DNA of 20,000 nucleotides from Halisarca cf. caerulea (taxonomy: Eukaryota; Porifera; Demospongiae; Chondrillida; Halisarcidae), in NCBI GenBank assembly GCA_963170055.1, contig CAUJGJ010000444.1, positions 2,962,501 through 2,982,500 of the forward strand. The letters run 5' to 3'. The notes below the pieces were generated by a model. It did not search any database. It was not told the origin of the DNA and saw only the letters and a list, made by a program, of their open reading frames with translations. The position numbers and the translations under genes were made by a program. The number at the start of each line of letters is the position of its first letter. Position 1 is the first letter of the stretch. Positions 9,825-18,071 of this stretch are shown piece by piece.

Positions 9825-10463
9825 GTTTTCAAGTCTCATGTGGAGAAAAGGATTCACCAAGTCAGGTATGATCATCAGCGCAAGACATCTATACCATATC
9901 AGGAGCAACGGCACTCTGCACGGAACACTGCATCAGATCCACTCCAGCATGACTATGGCCCTAATTCACAGACACCAGATGTGGACCCAGAAGAGTTGGA
10001 TAGGCTATGTGTGGAGTATTATGAGCGAGAAGTGAGGACAACGCCAGTAACTTCTAAAGACATTGAAGTTAACACCAGAGAGCAGAGTGACAGCTCCTTG
10101 TGGCACTACCATCGACGAATCAGGTTGACAGCTTCCAATTTTGGTCGAATTGCCCGTCGAAGAAAGCAAACTCCCATTGCAAACCTTGTCAAGAGCCTCC
10201 TCTACCGTTCTACTGTAAATGCACCTAGCCTTCGATGGGGTAAGACTCATGAAGACGATGCTAGGAAGGCATACCTGGAGTATATGAGAAAGAGTGGATG
10301 CACAGTTGTTACAGTGAAGTCAGGGCTAGTCATTGATGCACGGGATTCTTGCCTGGCTTGTAGTCCCGATGACATGGTTATTCTTCCTTGTGGAGAGCAA
10401 GGCTTAGTGGAGTACAAATGCCCTTACAAAGCCGGGAAAGAGCGCTTGACACCACGACAGGCT
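9825..10463 (+). CDS. YqaJ-type nuclease domain, first part (exon 2)
   Basis: 213 codons following the intron, in frame with the transposase. After a polar linker, the region from about 10100 shows HYHRRIRLTASNFG, then RWGKTHEDDARKAY (helix with the conserved Glu), SPDDM (Asp) and LVEYKCPY (the E-x-K signature). These are active-site features of the lambda-exonuclease/YqaJ branch of PD-(D/E)XK nucleases. The frame is broken at 10463 by a hAT insertion. Read on, it runs into the hAT terminus and stops at 10541 after about 25 unrelated residues. A transposase paired with a YqaJ nuclease is known for the ISL2EU group, where I recall two separate proteins; here they appear as one spliced chain. 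Confidence 0.85.
10459..10463 (+). repeat. 5-bp target site duplication, left (AGGCT)
   Basis: AGGCT directly precedes the hAT left terminus and recurs directly after the right terminus at 11605-11609. Counting it once restores the host reading frame, an independent check on the boundary. Confidence 0.85.
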
Positions 10464-10777
10464 CAGGCCTGTACACAGGGGGGGGTTCGAGGGGGTTCGA
10501 CCCAACCCCCCTTTTGGCTGGCTAAGGCCTGTACAAATTAGATGGTACCATTGTTCCTAGCTGATCTTATCATGTACCTTTGGCAGACAGGCCTTATGAG
10601 CCCTTTGAAGTAGTAGTGAATTCATTGACTGATTGATCTGTCACTCAATTAATCAATGAAATCATTGTCTGTGGATAGAACCAATCATGAATACTTTGTA
10701 AACAAGGTAAATTGTTGTGCGGTGAATGGTCATAGGCTATGATAGTCCACAGTGTAGTGGTGTAGACTAGTATAGCC

Positions 10778-10847
10778 ATGTCAAAGCGACCAGCTGCAGC
10801 TGGCAATAGTGATATTTTAGCATTTTGCCAGAAATCTAAGCCTTCAG
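10778..10847 (+). pseudogene. hAT transposase N-terminal exon remnant
   Basis: ATG at 10778 opens about 23 codons beginning MSKRPAAAG and containing ILAFCQK, the basic start plus hydrophobic/Phe motif seen at the N-terminus of many ZMYM/DUF4371-type hAT proteins. It ends at a strong donor (CAG|GTAAGC at 10848). The zinc-finger and catalytic regions that should follow are missing; only about 80 nt separate it from the C-terminal piece. Confidence 0.5.
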
Positions 10848-10931
10848 GTAAGCGTGTCCTCGGCATTACAATCAGTTGTTAACTTAATTGTGCTCTTGTG
10901 ATGGTGACTTTTAGCAAAATACGTCTACTAG

Positions 10932-11318
10932 ATTCTGGTTCAAATACCCTTGTGTCACCTCATTGATGAGGAGTATTGTGTGTGGAAGTCAAGATGGATC
11001 AGTAAAAAATATGAGGAAAGACCATCAAATCTCAGCATGTGCATGAAGGAGTGCAGCCCTATGACCTTTCCAAACCTTTTCACGCTCCTAAAGCTATTTT
11101 CCACCCTACCACTGAGCTCTTGCTCTTGTGAGCGATCTGCATCGGCCCTTAGAAGGCTGAACAATTACTTACGAGCATCACAAACAGAGGAGCGATTGAG
11201 TGCTTTAGCTCTGATTAATTGTAACTACACAGAAAGGATTGACATTGACACAGTATGTAGATTATTTATCCAAAAACATCCACGAAGAATGGAATCTGCT
11301 AGCATGTTGTTTGATTAA
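10932..11318 (+). pseudogene. hAT transposase C-terminal dimerisation fragment
   Basis: The frame is open from 10932 (after TAG at 10929) to TAA at 11316-11318. It shows the hAT dimerisation signature: a tryptophan segment (YCVWKSRW), FPNLFTLLKLFSTLP, SCSCERSASALRRLN, then RL.ALALINCNY and a closing HPRR. Families usually have over 600 residues; this is only the last 130 or so. An acceptor-like TTTTAG at about 10909-10914 could splice it to the N-terminal exon as a short derivative. There is no catalytic core, so it is probably inactive. Confidence 0.85.
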
Positions 11319-11604
11319 CTTTAAAATTTGTCTTGTCTACCCGAATAGAGCATTATTAATAATTTGTGTCTTAGATGCTATACATTTTGTATATGTAACA
11401 TTATCAACATTTGAAGTTACTGTAGTAGTTTTTTCAAGCAGCCCATACCCTTAATGGATGTTAGTTTTGTGTTTGGCGCATATGCATGATTGATTTAATA
11501 ATGTAAAATACATATCAAATATGTTGCCATGCATACAAAGTGAAACTCAAGACCGAACACTGAAAAATGTAACCCCCCTTTTAGAAACCCTGCGTACGGG
11601 CCTG

Positions 11605-11609
11605 AGGCT
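11605..11609 (+). repeat. 5-bp target site duplication, right (AGGCT)
   Basis: The second copy of AGGCT, immediately after the right TIR; it resumes the nuclease frame with GCA at 11610. Confidence 0.85.
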
Positions 11610-11939
11610 GCAACTCAGTTCAAGGATTTCTGCTCGACACCCGACCTCACAAATCAAGACATTCTTGTCCTCAAGCGAACACACCCATACTACTACCAGA
11701 TTCAGGGCTCTCTTGATATAACCGGGAAGCAGTGGTGCCATTTCGTCATCTGGACACCTTCTGGCATCAGCGTGGAGAAGATAGAACGAGATGCCGATTT
11801 CTGGGAGCCATCCAGAACAACTATCTTGGAGTTCTACAAGCGCGCTGTTCTTCCCGAACTGGTTATGCCACGATACCCAAGGGGGCAAGCAATCCGTGAG
11901 CCTTTCCTCTCCGCCAACTCATCGTCGAGCTCTTCGTAG
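11610..11939 (+). CDS. YqaJ-type nuclease domain, second part (displaced by hAT)
   Basis: 109 codons then TAG, in the phase expected to follow 10463. It begins with a Phe-Cys segment and continues with LKRTHPYYYQIQG (the conserved Tyr/Gln helix that follows E-x-K in YqaJ proteins), WCHFVIWTP, a strand with VEKIERD, FW, and a C-terminal helix EFYKRAVLPEL, ending in a serine run. These complete the fold begun at 9825-10463. No further stop or frameshift was seen, so the hAT insertion looks recent relative to decay of the gene. With 555 and 213 codons upstream the unbroken product would be 877 residues. It is currently cut off from its promoter unless the hAT is excised or spliced out. Confidence 0.85.
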   Translation, partial: ATQFKDFCSTPDLTNQDILVLKRTHPYYYQIQGSLDITGKQWCHFVIWTPSGISVEKIERDADFWEPSRTTILEFYKRAVLPELVMPRYPRGQAIREPFLSANSSSSSS

Positions 11940-12162
11940 TAGCGGAAGCTATTCGCATGTAAATGGACACGTGGGTTTGTAATTAGATAGTCACATGATA
12001 TCACATGACTCTTACACGTTTTATCTTTTTTGATTGGGTATGTAGCATTTTTGACGTTTGATCTCGTGTGTATTTGTCGTGGCTTGCTCATTTTTTTATT
12101 GTATCCTCGTGACTCCTCTGTGCTCAGATCTACGTATGATGACGACGAACAGATCGATGATG

Positions 12163-12168
12163 GCTGAG
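12163..12168 (+). repeat. 6-bp target duplication, left (GCTGAG)
   Basis: GCTGAG directly before the MITE TIR, repeated at 12543-12548 directly after it. Confidence 0.8.
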
Positions 12169-12542
12169 CCGAGGGGTCCGCCACTCCTTGGAATCTCGTA
12201 CGTTCCGCTTGGAATCCCATTTGGAATCTTGGAATCTTAGTACAGAATCCCGGAATCTTAGCCTGCTAGGAATCTTAGAATCAACAAAAAGTCTTCGAAT
12301 CTTAGGTCAAGAATCTTAAAATACTCGACGGAATCTCTCGGAATCTTAAAATCGTCGACCGAATCTTTCAGAATCTTGGAATCATCGACTGAATCTTTCA
12401 GAATCTTTGAATCCCAGTGAAAATCCGATACAGAATCTTACGGAATCCGATATGGAATCTTGTGGAATCTTGTGGAATCTTATGGAATCTTTAAAGATTC
12501 CGGAATCTCGTACACCATTTTACTTAGTGTCGGACCCCTCGG
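12169..12542. mobile_element. 374-bp MITE made of GAATCTT-type repeats
   Basis: The TIRs are CCGAGGGGTCCGCCACT (12169-12185) and, reverse-complemented, CCGAGGGGTCCGACACT (12526-12542): one mismatch in 17. They are flanked by GCTGAG. The interior is dominated by some twenty-five irregular copies of GGAATCTT or close variants, nearly all in one orientation, some alternating with TCGTCGAC- or ATCATCGACT-like spacers. GGAATCTCGTAC occurs just inside each end. No coding frame. The 6-bp duplication and CCGAGG terminus do not let me assign a superfamily. Confidence 0.85.
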
Positions 12543-12738
12543 GCTGAGCAGCGGCGGTTAGAATCTCTACTTGATCCGTCTTTATACATGTATCGACTCA
12601 GAAGTCACCATAGGAATAAACTATAGTAACTGTTTTCTTCATACGTAGTTCTGAGGAGGATAGTGAAGGCTTCGCGTTAGCGCGGTTCAATCTGTACTCC
12701 TTCAACTTTTGCGCATGTCAGACGTCAAAAACATACCC

Positions 12739-13501
12739 TATTATTTTCGGTCTGTTACGGAACCCGTGCCTACCTTTTGGGTGTAATGTGCAAGTAAAAG
12801 TAAGCTTTAAATGTTGAACGTTTTAGTCGAAAAACATTTCAAATTGGTGCAACATAATTCGCTAGTCTTGTGTAAGAATGATTCAAACATAGTACACTGT
12901 ATTCAAATCGAGTTCTCAACGTGACCCCGCCCCCTTAACTTTAAGGTATTTTGCAATCCCATTTGATTTAGTTTGAATCAATCGATAACAGCATTTGCAC
13001 AGTAATTATGCTGGCCCAGTAGTTACTATACTGTCCTCTGCAAAGTATATAATAATTATTATAATCTAATACGTGTCAATTTTGTATTCTATGTCAAAGC
13101 ATGCATGTGTAGTTAGGGAAATAACTACAGCAAGGAGTACGCCTGAATCTGAATGTATGAACTATGTGTTCTGATACATGTGGATCCCGCAATTTAAGTT
13201 TCATTCTGTTCGGTCACGCATGCATGAATATATGCAGAGGATTAGGTACATACAATACACTGTCAGGTATAACACGTGCACATGTTAACTTTGTTGGTGT
13301 ATATAGTGTGAAAGTCAAGGGATATAGATCCCCTGAAATATCATGTGCAGGGAGTGCACATATGCATTGACCACAAAAGATGTTCAAAGTTAATTCAATA
13401 AATTATAATTTACTTATAAATAGTGTTGCATGCATGCTACAGTAAGACTTTCTGTAGCACATACTACATGCATGCTACTTGAGGTGTAATTATTTAAAAA
13501 A
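12739..13501. other. 760-bp stretch with no recognised feature
   Basis: AT-rich with several ATGCATG runs. 12946-12995 weakly resembles module A of the dispersed repeat (TTTTGCAATCCCATTTGATT versus 5141-5162). GCATGCATGCTAC is directly repeated at 13427-13439 and 13467-13479. No convincing coding frame or RNA gene. Confidence 0.5.
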
Positions 13502-13557
13502 CAAGTAATTCGGGTAAAAAATCCATGGGGCTGCCACCCCTCATCCCGACTTGCTTG
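13502..13557. repeat. conserved stem-loop, copy B
   Basis: Arms 13502-13514 and 13545-13557 pair at 11 of 13 positions plus one G-T. The 30-nt loop (13515-13544) begins TAAAAAA and contains TGGGGCTGCC. It is homologous to the stem-loop at 3440-3501. At stem position 6 the pair is G-C in copy A and A-T in copy B, a compensatory change. Confidence 0.75.
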
Positions 13558-13571
13558 CAAATACATGTTTT

Positions 13572-13769
13572 AACGGTTGATCTCTGCAACAATGGTATCA
13601 GGTTTACGAAGGTGTTTTATTCGCGTCTTTAGCTTTGTAATTCTCGCCTTTGTTACAAATTTCAAGAAAATTCGCTTCATTTTGGCAGGGTTTCAGCCAC
13701 GGTTTTATCCGTCCTGAAGGATAAAACATCTTTGTAAACCTAATACTATTGTTGCAGAGATAAACCGTT
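13572..13769. repeat. long near-perfect inverted repeat (49-bp stem, 100-nt loop)
   Basis: The left arm 13572-13620 and the reverse complement of the right arm 13721-13769 agree at 44 of 49 positions. Three of the five differences would be G-U pairs in a plus-strand RNA. The loop holds two smaller stems: TTTGTAA/TTACAAA (13634-13640 with 13653-13659) and GTTTTATCC/GGATAAAAC (13702-13710 with 13719-13727). The latter competes for the base of the right arm. It could be an RNA hairpin or a foldback MITE. Confidence 0.8.
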
Positions 13770-13848
13770 GCTTGTTTAAAGTCTTCTTTCCTTCCCGCAG
13801 CCATTTGTATTCGCCTACTTTCTGTTGCATATATATGAATAGAGCGTT

Positions 13849-13858
13849 ACACTTCCGG
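13849..13858 (-). promoter_or_regulatory. ETS-like site upstream of a minus-strand ATG
   Basis: ACACTTCCGG, reading CCGGAAGTGT on the minus strand, lies 45 bp upstream of an ATG at 13804. The same ten bases occur at 3985-3994 near the other stem-loop copy. The minus-strand frame that follows (67 codons, to 13604) overlaps the long hairpin, so its coding status is doubtful. Confidence 0.35.
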
Positions 13859-13880
13859 AATTCTTAATGAAACTAATATA

Positions 13881-13905
13881 TAGGGGCTGCCTGCGGCAGC
13901 CCCTA
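13881..13905. repeat. GC-rich palindrome with 11-bp arms
   Basis: TAGGGGCTGCC and GGCAGCCCCTA pair perfectly around a TGC loop. The core GGGCTGCCTGCGGC matches the loop of stem-loop A (3467-3480) with one mismatch, linking the three structures as one motif family. Confidence 0.85.
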
Positions 13906-14039
13906 AAAAACATAACAACAATAATATAGTGGCATCAACTAATAACAATTATTATAGTACGTGTTCTATCTAAATATTGTGTAGTAAGCATAATATTGTA
14001 AATGCTGATTATTAAGTGTTGTCAGATGTTATAAATTAG

Positions 14040-14215
14040 GTGCCCACTTTTTTGTCTAGTGCCTACCTGGCTGTTGGTATTAAGGTATATACTAGAGAAT
14101 GGCATGGCTAACATATGGCTATTAAGCGGGTGCTCTTTATTAAGCACCCATTTCCTTACTGCCACACCTATAAGCACCTGTGTTAAACAGCCAGCATTTA
14201 CGGTATTTTATCATT
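14040..14215. repeat. possible relic MITE with GGTGC/GCACC motifs
   Basis: Repeated fragments such as GGTGCCCACTT, AAGCGGGTGCTC, TTAAGCACCCA, TAAGCACCTG and CATTTACGGTAT resemble the ends of degenerate MITEs common in some invertebrates. A similar smear (GCACCTATTAAAAAGTGTGC) lies at 17932-17953. No clean TIR or target duplication. Confidence 0.3.
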
Positions 14216-14234
14216 AATTTTTATATCATTGATA

Positions 14235-14393
14235 ATGTTGGAGAAGATTGATGAAAATGGTTACCACCACATGGTGGGTGAATACGAAGAACAAAGAATG
14301 GTTGAAATGATTAGGAAGACCACCACAATCAATGAGGAGGAATTTGAGGAACAGCAACCAGTGTTGGGGCAATTACCATTTTGGGCCAGTTAG
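14235..14393 (+). CDS. possible short acidic ORF or exon, unknown
   Basis: 52 codons from ATG to TAG, rich in Glu and with a coding-like composition (VGEYEEQRMVEMIRK, then NEEEFEEQQ). A frame this charged is unusual in the surrounding AT-rich non-coding DNA. No splice sites or homology were recognised. It could be a gene fragment carried by a relic element. Low confidence. 14394-14820 otherwise shows nothing. Confidence 0.25.
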   Translation: MLEKIDENGYHHMVGEYEEQRMVEMIRKTTTINEEEFEEQQPVLGQLPFWAS

Positions 14394-14819
14394 TGAGAAA
14401 CGAGGACGGTAGTAGCACCTTGGACAACCCAACAGCAGTTTGCACCACTGCTGCCTAACTGTTGAAACGTACACGTGCAGCTTGAATTATAGTGTTATGT
14501 TTCTCCCTCCGGCCTTGCCAGGGGAGTATTCTTTGACAATGCATCGGCTCTTTACTCACTAACCCTGTGTGTCCTATACGCCCAGTGTGTATTGGTAACA
14601 CCAATCCATGAACAATCTGCTATAATATATTAATCCTGAGTCTGAGGCCTTATTTTTCTAACATTGTTGTTCTTGATTTGAATGATAATGTTTGATTAAT
14701 GCGATTACAGTATTGTCCCATGGAGGATTGCAATATCATTTTCAATCAATACAATAATTATGCTCCTCATTTTTTAATTATAGTGCTTGCAGCTGTTCCA
14801 TTATATGACATTATGCATG

Positions 14820-14860
<41 letters not shown>

Positions 14861-14901
14861 GCACACACGCACATACACACACATACACATACACACACGC
14901 G

Positions 14902-14958
<57 letters not shown>

Positions 14959-15162
14959 ACACACAAATGCACGGACACACACACATACAGATATACATGC
15001 AAACTCACACACTTATTTCCCACACACAAATGCATCTACACATGCATACAAATATACATGCAAACTCACACACATATCCCCGTACACACACATGCATGCA
15101 AGCACACACATGCAAACTCACACACATACCCACACACCCATACCCACACACACACACACACA

Positions 15163-15225
<63 letters not shown>
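14820..15225. repeat. (CA)n tracts with interspersed impure CA minisatellite
   Basis: Pure CA runs at about 14826-14858, 14908-14956 and 15146-15225, separated by CA-rich sequence. In the middle a unit of about 64 bp containing ATACATGCAAACTCACACAC starts at 14992 and 15053, with a further partial copy at 15109. His/Thr frames here are artefacts. 15226-15545 holds nothing recognised. Confidence 0.9.
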
Positions 15226-15227
<2 letters not shown>

Positions 15228-15574
15228 CCTGCTTTAAATGGGGTAACAAAATCTTCCAGCATCTAGAGTAAATGGTGCGTCCTAATATCACATACATACC
15301 ATTAACAGTTACTGCAAATGAGATTACTTTTCAATGTTTTAGTAGCAATTTTCACATTGCATCCGGCCTGCTATTAACATCTGAGTTTATGATTGTTGAA
15401 AATATTCTATTCATTATAGAAAGATGACACCTCTTATAAGGTGCTCTTTGACATGCAAGGGTTACATGAATATTATTGAAACATGCATGTACTGGAAATT
15501 TGCATTCCAATCGTACTTCGAATAAAGCACAATGTCATGCATAAACGCACACACACACGCACACACACACACAC

Positions 15575-16116
15575 CAGAGCTCGAAAATGCAACCGGACAT
15601 CGGACATTTTCTGATCATTTTCAGTAAATGTCCGGATGTTGTCAACTTTGTCAGGACATTGTGTCAGCTCAAAGGAAGTGTTTATGGCTGTAGGAGGCTG
15701 TTATTGTTCAGGTGACAGGTTTGTGGTCTGTCACTTTCTGCTATTAATTTTCTGCTAAAATAGGATAGAAACAGCTGTTTAGTGCCTTGCAGTTCAAAAC
15801 AGCCTCTCCTAAGTGTGTATGGACACTGGTGCTTTAGAAGCCAGTTGCACAAAGCCTTTTCACTTACACTGAAAGCAATACTATTGTTTAAATTTGTGAC
15901 TGGGGAAATGCTAAATTGCTATTGCACATAGTATGAAAATACTAGAAACTGCATGTGTATGCTGGCTTACAGCTGCATACATGACAGCAATGAGAAATTA
16001 GCAAAATATGATTGCTAGTCAACATTATCATGTCCGATCAAATATGTGAATGTCCGGGCATTCTGGAGTTTGTCTGGACATTATGTCCAGACACTTCCAA
16101 AAAGTTATTGTGAGCT

Positions 16117-16119
<3 letters not shown>
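15575..16119. mobile_element. 545-bp non-autonomous element inserted in a (CA)n tract
   Basis: The left end begins CAGAGCTC and the right end finishes GAGCTCTG, a perfect 8-bp terminal inversion that weakens inward. Four copies of GGACAT/ATGTCC cluster within 85 bp of the left end (15595, 15602, 15628, 15654) and four within 90 bp of the right end (16030, 16050, 16076, 16083). CA repeats in the same orientation flank both sides (15549-15574 and 16120 on), as expected if an element landed in a microsatellite. That also hides any target duplication. No coding region. Confidence 0.55.
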
Positions 16120-16500
<381 letters not shown>

Positions 16501-16715
16501 GTGCACGCACGCGTGCGCTCGCACACATATGCACACACACACACACATTCACACACATATATAATATTATGCACACACAATTATAAGTGTATGCATGGAA
16601 AGTAATCATGCATCAATTGAAAATGCTTAATGTGTGAAGCTAGTATGACTATTTGGTCATAATATATTATAGTAATGCGATCAAATTCTGACTAATATTT
16701 ACGTGAAAAGTAGGA

Positions 16716-17369
16716 ATGAAATATTACTTATTGCTCCTGTTAGCAATCACTTTTGTTACTCCTGAAAGACAAGATTGTGGCCAGTTTATGCAATATTGTG
16801 AAAAATCCGATCCTTTACAAATTCTAAATACTATTCAAGGATACCCAGACAACTGTCAGCAACTCTTAAACGCCTTCTACCCCATCAATCGTGCCAAACC
16901 ATCCAGTGTTATCATAGCCTACTTCACCAACTACACAGATCCACTTCCTCAAGAGTGTGAACAAGGGACCTACCCATGGAAGACATATCCAGCATTGAAC
17001 TACTCAAGACAACACATTTTGTGGTTTTTGTGGAGTACTACACCTATATACAATATTGCCAATTCAGTGGTTCTACAAGATTTTGGGTTATATTTGCCTG
17101 CAGCAAGTTATTTTCTGCCGCTCAACAAATCATACAACGTCATACTTTTCCAAACAGTACAAATTGCTTGTGTAAAAGTGCCCTGGTTACCTTTGCCTGG
17201 TCATAATGTAGGAGAGGAACCGATGACCAACCTGTTAGGATATGTTACCACCAAAGTGAGCTTCTGCACAAACACATTCACTGTGCATATTGCTCATATG
17301 CAGTCGGATCTGCATGGTTTATTTCATGACATCTTTGATCGTACACTGCATTATTTACTGTCAGGTTGA
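16716..17369 (+). CDS. secreted glycoprotein-like protein, unknown family
   Basis: 217 residues from an ATG to TGA. Residues 1-16 form a signal peptide (Lys, Tyr-Tyr, then a Leu run). The mature chain has six cysteines (21, 28, 47, 81, 152, 184) and three N-glycosylation sequons (Asn72, Asn95, Asn137), fitting an extracellular, disulfide-bonded protein. It is rich in Tyr, Phe, Leu and Pro. No domain was recognised and there is no membrane anchor. A good phase-0 donor, AAA|GTGAGC at 17256, could splice to the membrane-protein exon starting at 18072; then this would be the ectodomain of one receptor-like gene and the last 37 codons intronic. Otherwise it is a separate secreted protein. Confidence 0.7.
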   Translation: MKYYLLLLLAITFVTPERQDCGQFMQYCEKSDPLQILNTIQGYPDNCQQLLNAFYPINRAKPSSVIIAYFTNYTDPLPQECEQGTYPWKTYPALNYSRQHILWFLWSTTPIYNIANSVVLQDFGLYLPAASYFLPLNKSYNVILFQTVQIACVKVPWLPLPGHNVGEEPMTNLLGYVTTKVSFCTNTFTVHIAHMQSDLHGLFHDIFDRTLHYLLSG

Positions 17370-18071
17370 ATGTGTGTACTATACAGTTTAGTGATGGGAA
17401 TTCATAAGAGAGTATCAGATTATTGAGGTTTTGGGATATTTAACCAGTGTTGGATAAATCAGATGTGTATATGACTGCATATTTTCTACATAACTGAATA
17501 TTGTCTACATTCTTATGAATTTTCCCTAAAAGAATAATTTTTTGTGCTAAGAAACTGTTACAGTGGTGGAATGTAATGAATCTAGTACAATTTGGACATA
17601 CCAACTACTAAAACAATAATTACTATCATAATTATGAATCATGCATGATCATGGTGATTGTTGTTCACTGCATGCAGATCTACATTGGTCCTAGGCAGCT
17701 TCTACATGAAGTCACTGTGAAACCTCATTAAGAGACCCCAAGATTTGGTTCTTATTATCATATATAGTCTGAAATTCTTTTCAGGCTATGGTACTACATA
17801 TTACAACAGCCCAAACAAGGTTTAGAAAGTAGTATATATACTGCATGTCAAAGAGAAAATTTGTCATTATACCACAGACTCACGGCCGGGTTAAGATGTG
17901 CCTATCACTCTGGGTGGGTAGCAAAGAAATATGCACCTATTAAAAAGTGTGCACTTATAAGGGAAGTTTGCTTTTCAGCTAGAGTCTGCAGTAGTGTTCC
18001 AACTTATTATTGAACTGTATTCATACATGTATACTTCAGATAAACTATACATGTACTCTTTTAATTTATAG
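17370..18071 (+). other. 700-bp spacer: intergenic or intron
   Basis: AT-rich, with no reading frame of note. It ends in an acceptor-like TTTAATTTATAG at 18071. It holds weak relics of TIR elements: CACTGTGAAACCTCATTAAG near 17715 and GCACCTATTAAAAAG near 17932. Confidence 0.4.

Larger units (their letters stand above)
10464..11604. mobile_element. nested internally deleted hAT element (1141 bp)
   Basis: The TIRs are CAGGCCTGTACACAGGG (10464-10480) and, reverse-complemented, CAGGCCCGTACGCAGGG (11588-11604): 15 of 17 positions match. Both are flanked by AGGCT. The element keeps a first coding exon and the C-terminal dimerisation region of a hAT transposase but has no catalytic core, so it is non-autonomous. 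Subterminal G-rich and C-rich runs (for example 10479-10515 and 11573-11581) and an extra GGCCTGTACA at 10526-10535 may be transposase-binding sites. Typical hAT duplications are 8 bp; I recall some clades making 5-bp ones. Confidence 0.85.
12036..12738. mobile_element. foldback element with about 100-bp inverted arms
   Basis: The left arm (12036-12139) and the reverse complement of the right arm (12639-12738) share, in order, GGGTATGT, TTTTGACGT, TGA, TATCCTC, CTCAG and CTACGTATGA, with gaps between. The loop contains a separate MITE (12169-12542); without it the element is about 323 bp. No coding region. The target duplication is unclear (flanks GATT and TATT). It follows the end of the nuclease frame by 100 bp and could be either an independent insertion or part of that transposon's right end. 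Confidence 0.6.

Noticed and set aside
9798..10541. Second frame as an independent gene
   Set aside because: It starts at TTG within an intron-like sequence, the first conserved residues follow an acceptor at 9824, and its last 25 or so residues come from the inserted hAT terminus.
11547..11888. 113-codon minus-strand frame
   Set aside because: It is the antisense shadow of the YqaJ C-terminal segment and the hAT right end.
13604..13804. 67-codon minus-strand frame starting after an ETS-like site
   Set aside because: It runs through the arm and loop of the long inverted repeat and has no recognised domain, so I treat it as non-coding, though a first exon is not excluded.
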